NCBI GenBank assembly: GCA_963848045.1
Contig: CAWKCC010000004.1
Coordinates: 620,001-684,000, forward strand
Length of the DNA stretch: 64,000 bases
Reading direction: 5' to 3'
From: CAVUAT01 sp963848045
Lineage (GTDB): Bacteria; Actinomycetota; Thermoleophilia; Solirubrobacterales; 70-9
The notes under the pieces were generated by a model. It saw only the letters and a list, made by a program, of their open reading frames with translations. It was not told the DNA's origin and did not search any database. The position numbers were made by a program, and so were the translations under genes. How positions within the stretch are numbered: the first letter of the stretch is position 1; every line of letters begins with the position of its first letter. Positions 1-8,477 of the stretch are shown here, in pieces.

Positions 1-10
1 TGGCCGCGCG

Positions 11-757
11 ATGGCGACGGCGAAGCTCTACGTGATTCCCGGCTCGCACCCCTCGCAGGCGGCGAGGCTGATGCTCGAGCGCAAGGGAATCCCGTACAAG
101 CGGGTGGACCTGATTCCGGTCGTCTCCAAGGGAGTGCTCAGGGCCCGGGGCTTCCCGGGCATCACCGTCCCCGCCCTGAGGATCGACGGCGAGAGGGTGC
201 AGGGCTCTCGGGAGATCGCCCGCGCCCTCGACCGGATCCAGCCGGAGCCGTCGCTGCTCCCCCCCGACCCCGATCTGCGCGCCGAGGTCGAGAAGGCCGA
301 GGCGTGGGGGGACGAGGTCTTCCAGCCCAAGCCTCGGCGGATCGTCTGGTGGGCCCTGAAGCGAAACCGCGCCCCGATGACGACCTACTCCGAGGGCGCT
401 CGCCTGGGCGTGCCCGTGAGCCTCGCGGTCAAGACCGCCCGCCCGATCGTCGCCCTCTCGGCCCACTTCAACGACTCCACCGACGAGCAGGTCAAGGCCG
501 ACCTCGCCTCGCTGCCCGCAGACCTCGACAAGATCGACGCCTGGATCGAAGACGGCGTGCTCGGCGGCGAGCAGCTCAACGCCGCCGATCTGCAGATCGG
601 CGCCAGCCTGCGCCTGCTGCTCAGCTTCGAGGACCTGCGCCCGGCGATCGAGTCCCGCCCGGCCGGCGAGCTCGCGGTGCGTGCCGTGCCCGACTTCCCC
701 GGCCGCACCCCGCCGGTCTTCCCGCCCGAGTGGCTGGCGGGCCTGCGCTCCTCCTGA
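11..757 (+). CDS. Glutathione S-transferase family protein
   Basis: A 248-residue soluble protein with a two-domain GST layout. The N-terminal thioredoxin-like half (about residues 3-80) opens with KLYVIPGSHPSQ, and the cis-proline motif appears as TVPAL at 52-56. A mainly helical C-terminal half follows (about 95-210). GST-fold proteins conjugate or reduce electrophiles with a low-molecular-weight thiol. Actinobacteria mostly use mycothiol, so glutathione itself may not be the substrate (family knowledge). The active-site position carries Ser/His rather than Cys, so a conjugating role is more likely than glutaredoxin-like reduction. It is convergent with the ABC permease gene, and the stop codons abut at 757/758. 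The ATG at 11 is the only visible start; the promoter may lie outside the window. Confidence 0.75.
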   Translation: MATAKLYVIPGSHPSQAARLMLERKGIPYKRVDLIPVVSKGVLRARGFPGITVPALRIDGERVQGSREIARALDRIQPEPSLLPPDPDLRAEVEKAEAWGDEVFQPKPRRIVWWALKRNRAPMTTYSEGARLGVPVSLAVKTARPIVALSAHFNDSTDEQVKADLASLPADLDKIDAWIEDGVLGGEQLNAADLQIGASLRLLLSFEDLRPAIESRPAGELAVRAVPDFPGRTPPVFPPEWLAGLRSS

Positions 758-1528
758 CTAGGCGCTGACCGCGCGCTTGTAGCGGCGCACGCTGAGCAAC
801 CCGAACGCGGCGCTGAGGCCGGCCGACCAGGCCACCGCCGACCCGACCGAGCCGCCGGGCTCGTCGATCCAGAGGCTGCGCAGTGCGTCGACCACGATCG
901 TGAACGGGTTCACCTCGGCGAACTGCCTCAGGCCGTCCGGGAGGGTGTCGATCGGGACGAACGCCGAGGAGACGAAGGTGAGCGGGAAGACGATCAAGAA
1001 GCCGATCGCCTGGGCGGATTCGGCTGACGAGGCGACAAGCCCGAACAGGGCGAAGATCCAGGAGAACGCATATCCGAACAGCAGCATCAGCCCGACGCCG
1101 GTGAGGATCTCGGTCGCGCTCGCGTCGAAGCGGAAGCCGACGATGATGCCCACCCCGACCATGACCGCGATCGAGAGCAGGTTGGTCGCGACGTCCGCGA
1201 GGGTCCTGCCAGCCAGCACCGCTCCCCGTGACATCGGCAGCGAGCGGAAACGATCGATCAGCCCCTTCTTGAGGTCGTCGGCGAGGCCGAGCGCTGTGAC
1301 GAAGCCGCCGAAGGCCATCGTCTGGGCGACGATGCCGGGGATCAGATAGTCGACGTAGGCCTGCCCGGGCGTGGCGATCGCGCCGCCGAACACGTAGGTG
1401 AAGAGCAGCACGAACATCAACGGCTGCAGGGTGAAGCTGATCAGCAGGTCGGGCGCGCGCGGGATCCGCCGCAGGTTGCGAAGCGCCAGCACCAGCGTGT
1501 CGGAGACCGCCTCGGAGACTGCCGTCAT
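758..1528 (-). CDS. ABC-2 type (DrrB-like) transporter permease
   Basis: A 256-residue membrane protein with about six hydrophobic segments: residues ~22-45, ~55-78, ~105-125, ~132-160, ~165-185, and one at the C-terminus. These fit an ABC-2 permease of the DrrB/NodJ type, which exports drugs, lipids or polysaccharides. The ATG at 1528 overlaps the TGA of the upstream ATPase gene by four bases (ATGA), so the two are almost certainly translated together as one exporter. The same frame extends upstream without a stop, but that part overlaps the ATPase gene and is low-complexity Gly/Arg shadow sequence, so it was excluded. The substrate cannot be told from sequence. Confidence 0.88.
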   Translation of the reverse strand: MTAVSEAVSDTLVLALRNLRRIPRAPDLLISFTLQPLMFVLLFTYVFGGAIATPGQAYVDYLIPGIVAQTMAFGGFVTALGLADDLKKGLIDRFRSLPMSRGAVLAGRTLADVATNLLSIAVMVGVGIIVGFRFDASATEILTGVGLMLLFGYAFSWIFALFGLVASSAESAQAIGFLIVFPLTFVSSAFVPIDTLPDGLRQFAEVNPFTIVVDALRSLWIDEPGGSVGSAVAWSAGLSAAFGLLSVRRYKRAVSA

Positions 1529-2487
1529 TTCGGCTCCTCCGCCTGCTCCGCGTGCTGGCCGGTGAAGGCGACGAAGACGTCGTCGAGCGTCGGCCTGTGC
1601 AGGGCGATGTCCTCTATCGCCACCCCGGCTGCGTCTAGACGGCGCACGGCCTCGGCGATCGCTCCGTTGCGCCCGCCGACCTGCAGGCGAAGCAGGCCCC
1701 CACCCTCGTCCTCGGGAAGCTGATCGCACATCCCGGCCAGGGCGGTGAGGGCCGCCTCGACCTGCTCGGACCGCTCGAGCTTGACCTCCAGGCCCTCGCC
1801 GCCGACCCGGTCCTTGAGCTCGTCGGACGTTCCCTCCGCGATCATCCGGCCGTGGTCGATCACGGCGATCCGGTCCGCGAGCCGATCCGCCTCGTCGAGG
1901 TACTGGGTGGTCAGCAGCACGGTGGTTCCCGCCGCCACCCTCTGCTCGATCGTCCCCCAAAGGGCGAGGCGACTGACCGGGTCCAGCCCGGTCGTGGGCT
2001 CATCGAGGAAGACGACAGGCGGGCGGGCGACCAGCGCCGCCGCCAGGTCGAGCCGGCGCCGCATCCCGCCGGAGTAGGTCCGGGCGAGGCGGTCCGCTGC
2101 GTTGGTGAGGTCGAAGGTGTCCAGCAGCTCCGCCGAGCGCTCGCGCGAAACGGAGCCGCCCAGGTGATAGAGGCGCCCCACCATCTCGAGGTTCTCCCGG
2201 CCGGTCAGGTTCTCGTCCACGGCCGCGTACTGGCCTGCGAGGCCGATTCGCGAGCGCAGCTGGGCGGCGTCGGCGACGACGTCGAGGCCCGCAACGCTCG
2301 CGCTGCCCTCGTCTGGAGCAAGCAGCGTCGCCAGGATCCGGACCGCGGTGGTCTTGCCGGCGCCGTTCGGCCCCAGCAGCCCGAGCACGGTGCCCGCCGG
2401 CACGCTCAGATCTATGCCGCAGAGAGCGCGTACCTTGCCGAACGACTTGGCGAGGCCGTTGGCCTCGATCGCGGGCGAGCCGGACAC
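1525..2487 (-). CDS. ABC transporter ATP-binding protein (DrrA-like)
   Basis: A 320-residue nucleotide-binding subunit. Walker A GPNGAGKTT sits at 39-47, the signature YSGGMRRR at 138-145, and Walker B with its catalytic Glu in VVFLDEPTTGLD at about 158-169. After the ATPase core, a ~100-residue C-terminal domain ending with a 'TLDDVFVAFTG' block is typical of DrrA-type exporters (daunorubicin resistance family). Start is GTG at 2487, ten bases after the folK stop. It therefore appears to be transcribed with folB-folK, although a functional link to folate synthesis is not expected. The partner permease overlaps its stop. Confidence 0.92.
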   Translation of the reverse strand: MSGSPAIEANGLAKSFGKVRALCGIDLSVPAGTVLGLLGPNGAGKTTAVRILATLLAPDEGSASVAGLDVVADAAQLRSRIGLAGQYAAVDENLTGRENLEMVGRLYHLGGSVSRERSAELLDTFDLTNAADRLARTYSGGMRRRLDLAAALVARPPVVFLDEPTTGLDPVSRLALWGTIEQRVAAGTTVLLTTQYLDEADRLADRIAVIDHGRMIAEGTSDELKDRVGGEGLEVKLERSEQVEAALTALAGMCDQLPEDEGGGLLRLQVGGRNGAIAEAVRRLDAAGVAIEDIALHRPTLDDVFVAFTGQHAEQAEEPK

Positions 2488-2497
2488 TGCGGTGAAA

Positions 2498-3043
2498 CTA
2501 GCGGGACGGCGACGGCCACTTGCCGCCGGGCGGCAGCGCCAGGCGCCGCACGTCCTGTCCCTCGCCCAGGGCCTCGAGCGCCTCGGCTAGCACCGTGCCG
2601 TCGGGCAGTCGCAGCCCCGGGTCGAGCTCGAGCAGGGGCGCAAGCACGAAGCGGCGGGAGGTGACCTCTGGGTGGGGGAGCTTGAGGCGGTCTGTGCGCA
2701 GCTCGAGGTCGCCCAGCAGCAGCAGGTCGAGGTCGACCGGGCGGGGGCTGTGTCGCGGGGCACCGAAGTCGCGGCCCCGCTCGGCCTCGATCGCCTTGCA
2801 GACGTCCAGCAGCGCTTCGGGCTCGAGCGCAGTGCGGATGCGGGCAACCGCGTTCAGGAACTCAGCCTGCTCGAGGATCTCGCCGACGGGCTCGGTCTCA
2901 TACACCGAGGAGACCGCCTCCGGCATGACGCCTCGCGCTCGGAGGCCTGCGACCCCCGCCTCCAGCTCCGCCCCGCGGTCGCCGACGTTGGAGCCCAGCC
3001 CGATGTAGCCGACCCGCTCGGCGCCGGCGGAAGGGTCACTCAG
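2498..3043 (-). CDS. folK: 2-amino-4-hydroxy-6-hydroxymethyldihydropteridine pyrophosphokinase
   Basis: HPPK transfers pyrophosphate from ATP to 6-hydroxymethyl-7,8-dihydropterin, the step before dihydropteroate synthase. The family N-terminal motif is clear (YIGLGSNVGDR), as are the catalytic block RPVDLDLLLLGDL and the substrate-binding region LPHPEVTSRRFVLAPLLEL. The first ATG in frame (2926) would delete the GLGSN motif. Upstream of it the only start-like codon before an in-frame stop at 3052-3050 is CTG at 3043, which overlaps the folB stop as CTGA and has a GAGGG nine bases upstream. With that start the protein is 181 residues, the usual HPPK length. A GTG at 3039 lies in the wrong frame. 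Identity is firm; the start is unusual. Confidence 0.85.
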   Translation of the reverse strand: MSDPSAGAERVGYIGLGSNVGDRGAELEAGVAGLRARGVMPEAVSSVYETEPVGEILEQAEFLNAVARIRTALEPEALLDVCKAIEAERGRDFGAPRHSPRPVDLDLLLLGDLELRTDRLKLPHPEVTSRRFVLAPLLELDPGLRLPDGTVLAEALEALGEGQDVRRLALPPGGKWPSPSR

Positions 3044-3465
3044 ACGGCGTCACCCTCGTCGTCGGCGTCGCGGGCCGGCGCGCGCTCCAGGGTGACCTCG
3101 ACAGCGGCCTCGTCGACCGGGTAGGTGACCGGCGGCTCAGGCTTTGCGGCGCGCACGTTGACGCTCTCGCAGTCGAAGCGCTCGATCAGCCGCTCGCCCA
3201 CCACCTGGCAGAGGCGCTCAAGCGTGCGGTAGCTGCGCTCAGTCGCGGCCAGCGCCACGATGTCGCAGACCTCGGCGTAGTCGACCGTGTCATCGACGCG
3301 GTCGGTGAGCACAGCGTCGCAGTCGGGCACCTCGAATGAGAGGTCGAACTCGAGCCGTTGCCCGACCTCCTGCTCGGCGTCGGTGACCCCATGGTGGGTA
3401 TAGATGGAGAGGCCGCGAAGCTCGACCTCGACCGAGGACTCGGGCTGCTGGTCGTGGCCTTCCAT
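3040..3465 (-). CDS. folB: Dihydroneopterin aldolase
   Basis: A 141-residue protein matching FolB length when started at the ATG at 3465; the longer upstream extension in the same frame is low-complexity Arg/Ala and was discarded. FolB converts 7,8-dihydroneopterin to 6-hydroxymethyl-dihydropterin and glycolaldehyde. Visible family features are the opening strand ELRGLSIYTHHGV with a nearby acidic residue, the central VDYAEV block, and the C-terminal VRAAKPEPP segment that carries the conserved lysine. It lies directly upstream of folK with a four-base overlap, in the order expected for a folB-folK unit. Confidence 0.92.
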   Translation of the reverse strand: MEGHDQQPESSVEVELRGLSIYTHHGVTDAEQEVGQRLEFDLSFEVPDCDAVLTDRVDDTVDYAEVCDIVALAATERSYRTLERLCQVVGERLIERFDCESVNVRAAKPEPPVTYPVDEAAVEVTLERAPARDADDEGDAV

Positions 3466-3642
3466 GCCGCCAACGTAGCCGATGCGCGCGGGCCTGACGG
3501 GACCCGGGCGCTGGCGGGCCGCGAAGTGCAGGGCCGAGGCACCGACCGGCGGCGCCATCCTTGGCTGCTCGATCGCGCGCGCTGGGGCCCGGGCACGCCG
3601 GCGCGAGGTCACGACCTCGCCGCCGACGCGCGCCTTGGGACA

Positions 3643-4410
3643 ATGCGAGATGATGTTCGGGTGGCACCAGAGGTGATCATCGACCGCCGCTTCCGAGGTC
3701 CTCCCGAGAGCGGGAACGGCGGTTATGCCTGCGGGCTGGTGGCGTCATTCATCAGCGGCGCGCCGGCCGTCGAGGTGACCCTGCGCGAGCCGCCCCCGCT
3801 CGATGCTCCGCTGAGCGTGAAGCGGGTGAACGGAGGGATCGAGCTCTTGGACGGCGAGACGCTGGTCGCCGAGGGACGGGGAGCGGAAGCACCGGTACTG
3901 GAGCTGCCCGATCCGGTCGGGCTCGATGAGGCCGAGCGGGCACAGCGCTCATCCCCTCTGCACGAGGACCATGCCTTTCCCGGCTGCTTCGTCTGTGGGC
4001 CCGATCGCGAGGCCGGGGACGGACTCGGCATCGTCTGCGGGCCGGTTCCCGGTCGCGAGAACGAGCTGATCGCCGCGCCTTGGCACACGCGGGAATCGAT
4101 GGGGGACGAGGCCGGCCGGGTCCGCTCCGAGCTGGTCTGGTCCGCGCTCGACTGTCCCAGCGGGCTGACGGGGATGCTCATTCCCGGCCTGGGCGTGATC
4201 GTGCTCGGGCGGCTGACCGGCCAGCTGCTGGCACCGCTCGATGCCGGCGAGACTTACGTCGCGATCGGCTGGCCGATCGAGCGCGACGGGCGCAAGCTGC
4301 GCTCGGCCACGGCGATCCTCGACCGAAGCGGTGAGCCTTTGGCCAACGCGAGCGCAACCTGGATCGAGCTGCGCGACCAGCCCGCGGCCACTTCGACGGA
4401 GACCGCCTGA
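3643..4410 (+). CDS. Hotdog-like (thioesterase/dehydratase superfamily) protein
   Basis: A 255-residue soluble protein from ATG 3643; a GTG at 3661 is an alternative. The two halves look like a double hotdog: an N-terminal module with RRFRGPPESGNGGYACG, and a C-terminal module with the Cys-rich FPGCFVCGPDREAGDGLGI that recurs in thioesterase-like proteins. No catalytic residues can be assigned with certainty. It lies on the plus strand between folB and folP, 43 bases before the arginase-family gene and probably co-transcribed with it. Function is inferred from fold only: hydrolysis of an acyl-CoA or related thioester. Confidence 0.6.
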   Translation: MRDDVRVAPEVIIDRRFRGPPESGNGGYACGLVASFISGAPAVEVTLREPPPLDAPLSVKRVNGGIELLDGETLVAEGRGAEAPVLELPDPVGLDEAERAQRSSPLHEDHAFPGCFVCGPDREAGDGLGIVCGPVPGRENELIAAPWHTRESMGDEAGRVRSELVWSALDCPSGLTGMLIPGLGVIVLGRLTGQLLAPLDAGETYVAIGWPIERDGRKLRSATAILDRSGEPLANASATWIELRDQPAATSTETA

Positions 4411-4453
4411 TCAGCACGTCCCGGGCAGATCGGACGACCGCGATGATGGCGTG

Positions 4454-5416
4454 ATGATCGACCCGCTGCAGCGCTGGGGCGAGTACGGCGAGAAGCCCGA
4501 CTACGCCGGGCTGCTGAGCTTCGCCGGCTCGCCCTACAGCGAGGACCCGGCCGAGCTCGAGGGCGTCGACGTGGCGATCGTGGGAGCCCCCACCGACGAC
4601 CTCGTTTCGGACCGTCCGGGCACCCGCTTCGGGCCGCGCGGTATTCGCGCGGCGAGTTGCCCTCCCGGGCCGCACCTGGAGGCGAAGCTGGACGGCTTCG
4701 AGGAGCTGCGCGTCGTCGACTACGGCGACGCGCCGGTCCTGCCCGCTGACCCCGCCCGCTCCCACGAGGCGATCGAGCGCACGGTGGGCGAGGTGCTCGA
4801 CGCGGGCGCGATCCCGGTCGTGCTCGGTGGCGACCATGGGATCACCGAGCCCGAGGTGCGGGCCTGCGCCGCTCGCCACGGTCCCGTCGGCCTCGTCCAC
4901 TTCGACACTCACACCGACACGGGCACCGAGGTGTTCGGCGTCGAGGTCTCGCACGGCACTCCGATGTACAGGCTTGTCGAGCAGGGACACGTGGACCCCA
5001 GGCGCTATGCGCAGATCGGGCTGCGCGGCTACTGGCCGGGCGAGAAGGAGTTCGGCTGGCAGGCCGAGCACGGCATCACCGCCCTGTTCATGCATGACGT
5101 GCGGGAGCAGGGGATCAAGGCGGTGGTCGAGCGGGCGCTTGAGGCCGTGGGCGCCGGCCCGGTCTTCCTGACCGTGGACGTCGATGTGCTCGACCCCGTC
5201 TTCGCGCCCGGCACCGGCACCCCCGAGCCGGGCGGCATGACCTCCGCGGACCTGCTCTGGGCCTGCCGCGAGCTCGCCTCGAGGCTGCAGATCATCGGCG
5301 CCGACGTGGTCGAGGTGATCCCCACGGCGGTCGGCTCCGCCGACGTCACCTCGCTGGTGGCCGACCGGATCGTGCGCGAGACGATCACCGGCATCGCGCT
5401 GCGCCGAGCCGGCTGA
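4454..5416 (+). CDS. Agmatinase/arginase family ureohydrolase
   Basis: A 320-residue member of the binuclear-manganese ureohydrolase family, which cleaves a guanidino group to release urea. Metal ligands can be placed: H128 in GGDHG; D151, H153 and D155 in FDTHTDT; D242 and D244 in VDVDVLDP. The closing motif PGTGTPEPGG is intact. Length and motifs fit agmatinase or guanidinobutyrase better than arginase, but the substrate is not determined. The canonical DAHxD has Thr in place of Ala. Start is ATG 4454, with an adjacent in-frame GTG at 4451. It is convergent with folP and follows the hotdog-like gene. Confidence 0.85.
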   Translation: MIDPLQRWGEYGEKPDYAGLLSFAGSPYSEDPAELEGVDVAIVGAPTDDLVSDRPGTRFGPRGIRAASCPPGPHLEAKLDGFEELRVVDYGDAPVLPADPARSHEAIERTVGEVLDAGAIPVVLGGDHGITEPEVRACAARHGPVGLVHFDTHTDTGTEVFGVEVSHGTPMYRLVEQGHVDPRRYAQIGLRGYWPGEKEFGWQAEHGITALFMHDVREQGIKAVVERALEAVGAGPVFLTVDVDVLDPVFAPGTGTPEPGGMTSADLLWACRELASRLQIIGADVVEVIPTAVGSADVTSLVADRIVRETITGIALRRAG

Positions 5417-5440
5417 GCCGGGCCTCGGCGGCTGAACCGT

Positions 5441-6340
5441 TCAGGCCCGCTCGCCGATCGCGGCCGCCCGCTCCGGGTCGAGGATCGCCTCCGCCACCGT
5501 CAGCGCGTCTCGCATCGGCGCGACGTCATGTACCCGCAGCGCCTCGGCGCCGTTTGCGCGGGCGATCACGCCGGAGGCGATCGTGCCGCCGAGCCGCTGG
5601 TCAACCGGGGCGCCTGTGAGCTTGCCGATGAAGCTCTTGCGCGAGCTGCCCACCAGGATCGGCCGCCCCAACTCGCGCAGCTCGCCGAGCCGGTGAAGCA
5701 ACTCGAGGTTGTGCTCGACGGTCTTGCCGAACCCGATTCCCGGGTCGACCCAGATCTTGCCCTCCTCGACTCCCTCGGCGACCGCGAGTTCGATCCGCTC
5801 GGCCAGGAAGGAGCGCACATCGTCGACGACGTCGTCATAGCGTGGGTCGTCCTGCATCGTGCGAGGGTCGCCGAGCATGTGCATCAGGACCAGCTCGCAG
5901 CCGCGCTCGGCGCAGAGCGGGGCGAGCTCGGGGTCGCCTCGCAGGGCGGTGACGTCGTTGACCATCACGGCCCCGGCGTCGAGCGCGGCCTCGGCGACGG
6001 CGCGCTTGGCGGTGTCGATTGAGAGCGGGACCCCCGCCTCGCCCTCGCCCGCGAGCGCAGCGACCACCGGCATCACGCGCTCCAGCTCCCTCTCCGCTCC
6101 CACCGCCGGTGCCCCCGGGCGGGTCGACTCGCCGCCGACGTCGAGGATGTCGGCCCCCTCCGCCGCCAGCCGGTGGCCGTGCTCGACCGCGGTGCTCGGG
6201 TCCAGGAACTCGCCGCCGTCCGAGAATGAGTCGGGGGTGACGTTGACGATCCCCATCAGCCTGCAGCCGGCGCTCGCGATCACCGCGCGAAAATACTGCG
6301 CCGGCCCCCCGGGCGGACCACCGATGAGCAAAGGGGCCAT
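5441..6340 (-). CDS. folP: Dihydropteroate synthase
   Basis: DHPS condenses the FolK product with p-aminobenzoate, and is the sulfonamide target. The 299-residue protein shows the signature VNVTPDSFSDGG at about 32-43, DVGGESTRPGAP soon after, the pterin-binding VNDV, and LVGSSRKSFIGKL, which supplies phosphate- and pABA-binding residues. The N-terminus has roughly 20 extra residues ahead of the first beta strand, so a downstream start is possible, though ATG 6340 is the best codon. It follows ftsH by 81 bases on the same strand and is separated from folB-folK by two opposite-strand genes. Confidence 0.95.
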   Translation of the reverse strand: MAPLLIGGPPGGPAQYFRAVIASAGCRLMGIVNVTPDSFSDGGEFLDPSTAVEHGHRLAAEGADILDVGGESTRPGAPAVGAERELERVMPVVAALAGEGEAGVPLSIDTAKRAVAEAALDAGAVMVNDVTALRGDPELAPLCAERGCELVLMHMLGDPRTMQDDPRYDDVVDDVRSFLAERIELAVAEGVEEGKIWVDPGIGFGKTVEHNLELLHRLGELRELGRPILVGSSRKSFIGKLTGAPVDQRLGGTIASGVIARANGAEALRVHDVAPMRDALTVAEAILDPERAAAIGERA

Positions 6341-6392
6341 GGCCCCGGGCGGGCATCAGCCGGAGATCCGGCCGCAGGCCGCGCCCGGGGGA

Positions 6393-6410
6393 CGGGCGAG
6401 CGAACGCCCG
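6393..6410. terminator. Weak hairpin between ftsH and folP
   Basis: An inverted repeat CGGGCG / CGCCCG with a six-base loop lies in the 81-base gap after the ftsH stop. There is no T tract, so at most it is an attenuating or Rho-assisted structure. Confidence 0.25.
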
Positions 6411-6421
6411 GGTCGAGCGCT

Positions 6422-8380
6422 CTAGGAGTCGTCGCCGCGCATCTCGGCAGCGCCGCCGGCAAGCCCCGGCTTGGGCTGCAGGCGCGGACGAGAGCCCTCG
6501 CGGGCCGCGGGCTGCTCGGGCTCCGCCGCTCCGGCCTCCGGCTCCTCGACCTCTTCGGGGGGGAAGACCTCATCCTCGGCCTTGCCCTCCAGCAGGGCCA
6601 CGAACTCTTCGGCCTCGATCGTCTCGCGCTCCAGCAGGATCTGCGAGATGCGCTCCAGCTGCTCGCGCTTGTCGCTGAGGATCTCGCGCGCCACCTGGTG
6701 GGCCTCCTCGACGATGCGGCGGATCTCGTCGTCGATCTCGCGGGCCACGTCATCGGAATAGTCGGGCTCGGAGTGAAACTCGCGGCCCAGGAAGGGCTGA
6801 CCGCGGTCGTGGCCGAACACGCGAGGGCCGAGGCGCTCGGACATGCCGAAGCGCATCACCATCTGCTTCGCGGTCTCGGTCACCTTCTCGAGGTCGTTGG
6901 AGGCGCCGGTGGTGATCTCGCTGAAGATGATCTCCTCGGCGGCGCGTCCGCCCAGGGTCATCGCCATGGTGTCCTTGAGCTCCGCGCGCGTGGTCAGGAA
7001 CTTGTCCTCCTGGGGCAGCGAGATCGTGTAGCCCAGGGCCTGGCCGCGGCTGATGATCGAGACCTTGTGTACGGGGTCCGAGTGGGGCAGCAGATGGCCG
7101 ACGATCGCGTGTCCGAGCTCGTGGTAGGCGGTCACCAGGCGCTCCTTCTCGGACATCACCCGGCTCTTCTTCTCGGGGCCGGCGATCACGCGCATGATCC
7201 CCTCCTCGAGCTCGTGCATGGTGATCTCGCGCTTGTTCGAGCGGGCCGTCAGCAGCGCGGCCTCATTGATCAGGTTGGCGAGGTCGGCGCCGGTGAAGCC
7301 CGGGGTCTGGCCGGCGAGCACGTCGAGGTCGATCACCTTGGCGAGCGGCTTGCCGCGGGTGTGGACCTCGAGGATCTGCTTGCGCCCCTTGCGGTCGGGC
7401 CGGTCGACGACGACCTGGCGGTCGAAGCGGCCGGGCCTCAGCAGCGCCGGGTCGAGGATGTCAGGGCGGTTGGTGGCCGCGATCAGGATGATGTTGTCCT
7501 TCATCTCGAAGCCGTCCATCTCGACCAGCAGCTGGTTGAGCGTCTGCTCGCGCTCGTCGTGGCCGCCGCCCATGCCGGCCCCGCGGTGACGGCCGACGGC
7601 GTCGATCTCGTCCATGAAGATGATGCAGGGAGAGTTCTGCTTGGCCTGCTCGAACAGGTCGCGGACCCGGCTGGCGCCGACGCCCACGAACATCTCAACG
7701 AAGTCGGAGCCCGAGATCGAGAAGAAGGGCACTCCGGCCTCGCCCGCGACGGCCCTCGCGAGCAGGGTCTTGCCGGTGCCCGGCGGGCCGTAGAGCAGCA
7801 CGCCCTTGGGGATGCGCGCGCCGAGGCTCTGGAACTTCTTGGGGTTCTCGAGGAACTCCTTGATCTCGTGCAGCTCCTGGACCGCCTCGTCGGCACCCGC
7901 GACGTCGCGGAAGGTGATCTTGGGCGCGTCCACCGACATCCGCTTGGCGCGCGACTTGCCGAAGCTCATCACGCGCGAGCCGCCGCCCTGCATCTGGTTC
8001 ATGAGGAAGATCCAGAAGGCGAAGAAGAGCAGGAAGGGCAGTATGTAGGTGAGCAGCGTCAGGAAGCCGCCGCCGCCCTTGCCCTTGATCTCGGTGGTGA
8101 CGTCGTTGCGTCGCAGCAGGTTCTCGAGCGCCACCTGGGAGTCGCCCGAGTCGAGGTAGCCCGTTTCGTACTCGTCGCCATTGGTCTCCTTGACGACGAG
8201 CGTGTTGTCCTTGGTCTTGAAGGTGACCTCGTCGACCTGGCCGTTCTCGACCTGAGCGATGAAGTCGTTGTAGGAGGGCGGATCCTTGCTCTCGCTGGGG
8301 CTGATCAGGCGCTGGGCGAAGAAGGCCAGCACTACGACGATCAGGATCGGAAAGGCGGCGCTGCGAAAGAAGCGTTTCAA
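6422..8380 (-). CDS. ftsH: ATP-dependent zinc metalloprotease FtsH
   Basis: A 652-residue membrane-anchored AAA+ protease that degrades misfolded and regulatory membrane or cytosolic proteins. Transmembrane segments lie at about 9-25 and 106-128, flanking a small extracytoplasmic domain. The AAA module has Walker A GPPGTGKT at 198-205, Walker B with DEID at 257-260, and the second region of homology at about 304-322. The zinc site is HELGH at 420-424, where most family members have HEAGH. The C-terminus is a charged, Pro/Glu-rich tail. Start is TTG at 8380 with AAGGGA upstream. It sits in the tilS-hpt-ftsH-folP order common in actinobacteria. Confidence 0.97.
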   Translation of the reverse strand: MKRFFRSAAFPILIVVVLAFFAQRLISPSESKDPPSYNDFIAQVENGQVDEVTFKTKDNTLVVKETNGDEYETGYLDSGDSQVALENLLRRNDVTTEIKGKGGGGFLTLLTYILPFLLFFAFWIFLMNQMQGGGSRVMSFGKSRAKRMSVDAPKITFRDVAGADEAVQELHEIKEFLENPKKFQSLGARIPKGVLLYGPPGTGKTLLARAVAGEAGVPFFSISGSDFVEMFVGVGASRVRDLFEQAKQNSPCIIFMDEIDAVGRHRGAGMGGGHDEREQTLNQLLVEMDGFEMKDNIILIAATNRPDILDPALLRPGRFDRQVVVDRPDRKGRKQILEVHTRGKPLAKVIDLDVLAGQTPGFTGADLANLINEAALLTARSNKREITMHELEEGIMRVIAGPEKKSRVMSEKERLVTAYHELGHAIVGHLLPHSDPVHKVSIISRGQALGYTISLPQEDKFLTTRAELKDTMAMTLGGRAAEEIIFSEITTGASNDLEKVTETAKQMVMRFGMSERLGPRVFGHDRGQPFLGREFHSEPDYSDDVAREIDDEIRRIVEEAHQVAREILSDKREQLERISQILLERETIEAEEFVALLEGKAEDEVFPPEEVEEPEAGAAEPEQPAAREGSRPRLQPKPGLAGGAAEMRGDDS

Positions 8381-8477
8381 GGCGAGTCCCTTGCCCGTGG
8401 TTACGCGGAAACCCCGCGTCAGGATCTATGGCGAGGGTACCAGGGGGTTTGCGCGGGTTCGGGCGCCCCGGCGCAGT

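Noticed and set aside
1525..2487. DrrAB-type exporter as part of an antibiotic gene cluster
   Set aside because: No PKS, NRPS or tailoring genes nearby; it lies after folK.
2854..3039. 61-residue frame starting at GTG 3039 after folB
   Set aside because: It is the shifted frame of the HPPK N-terminus; the in-frame sequence from CTG 3043 carries the GLGSN motif.
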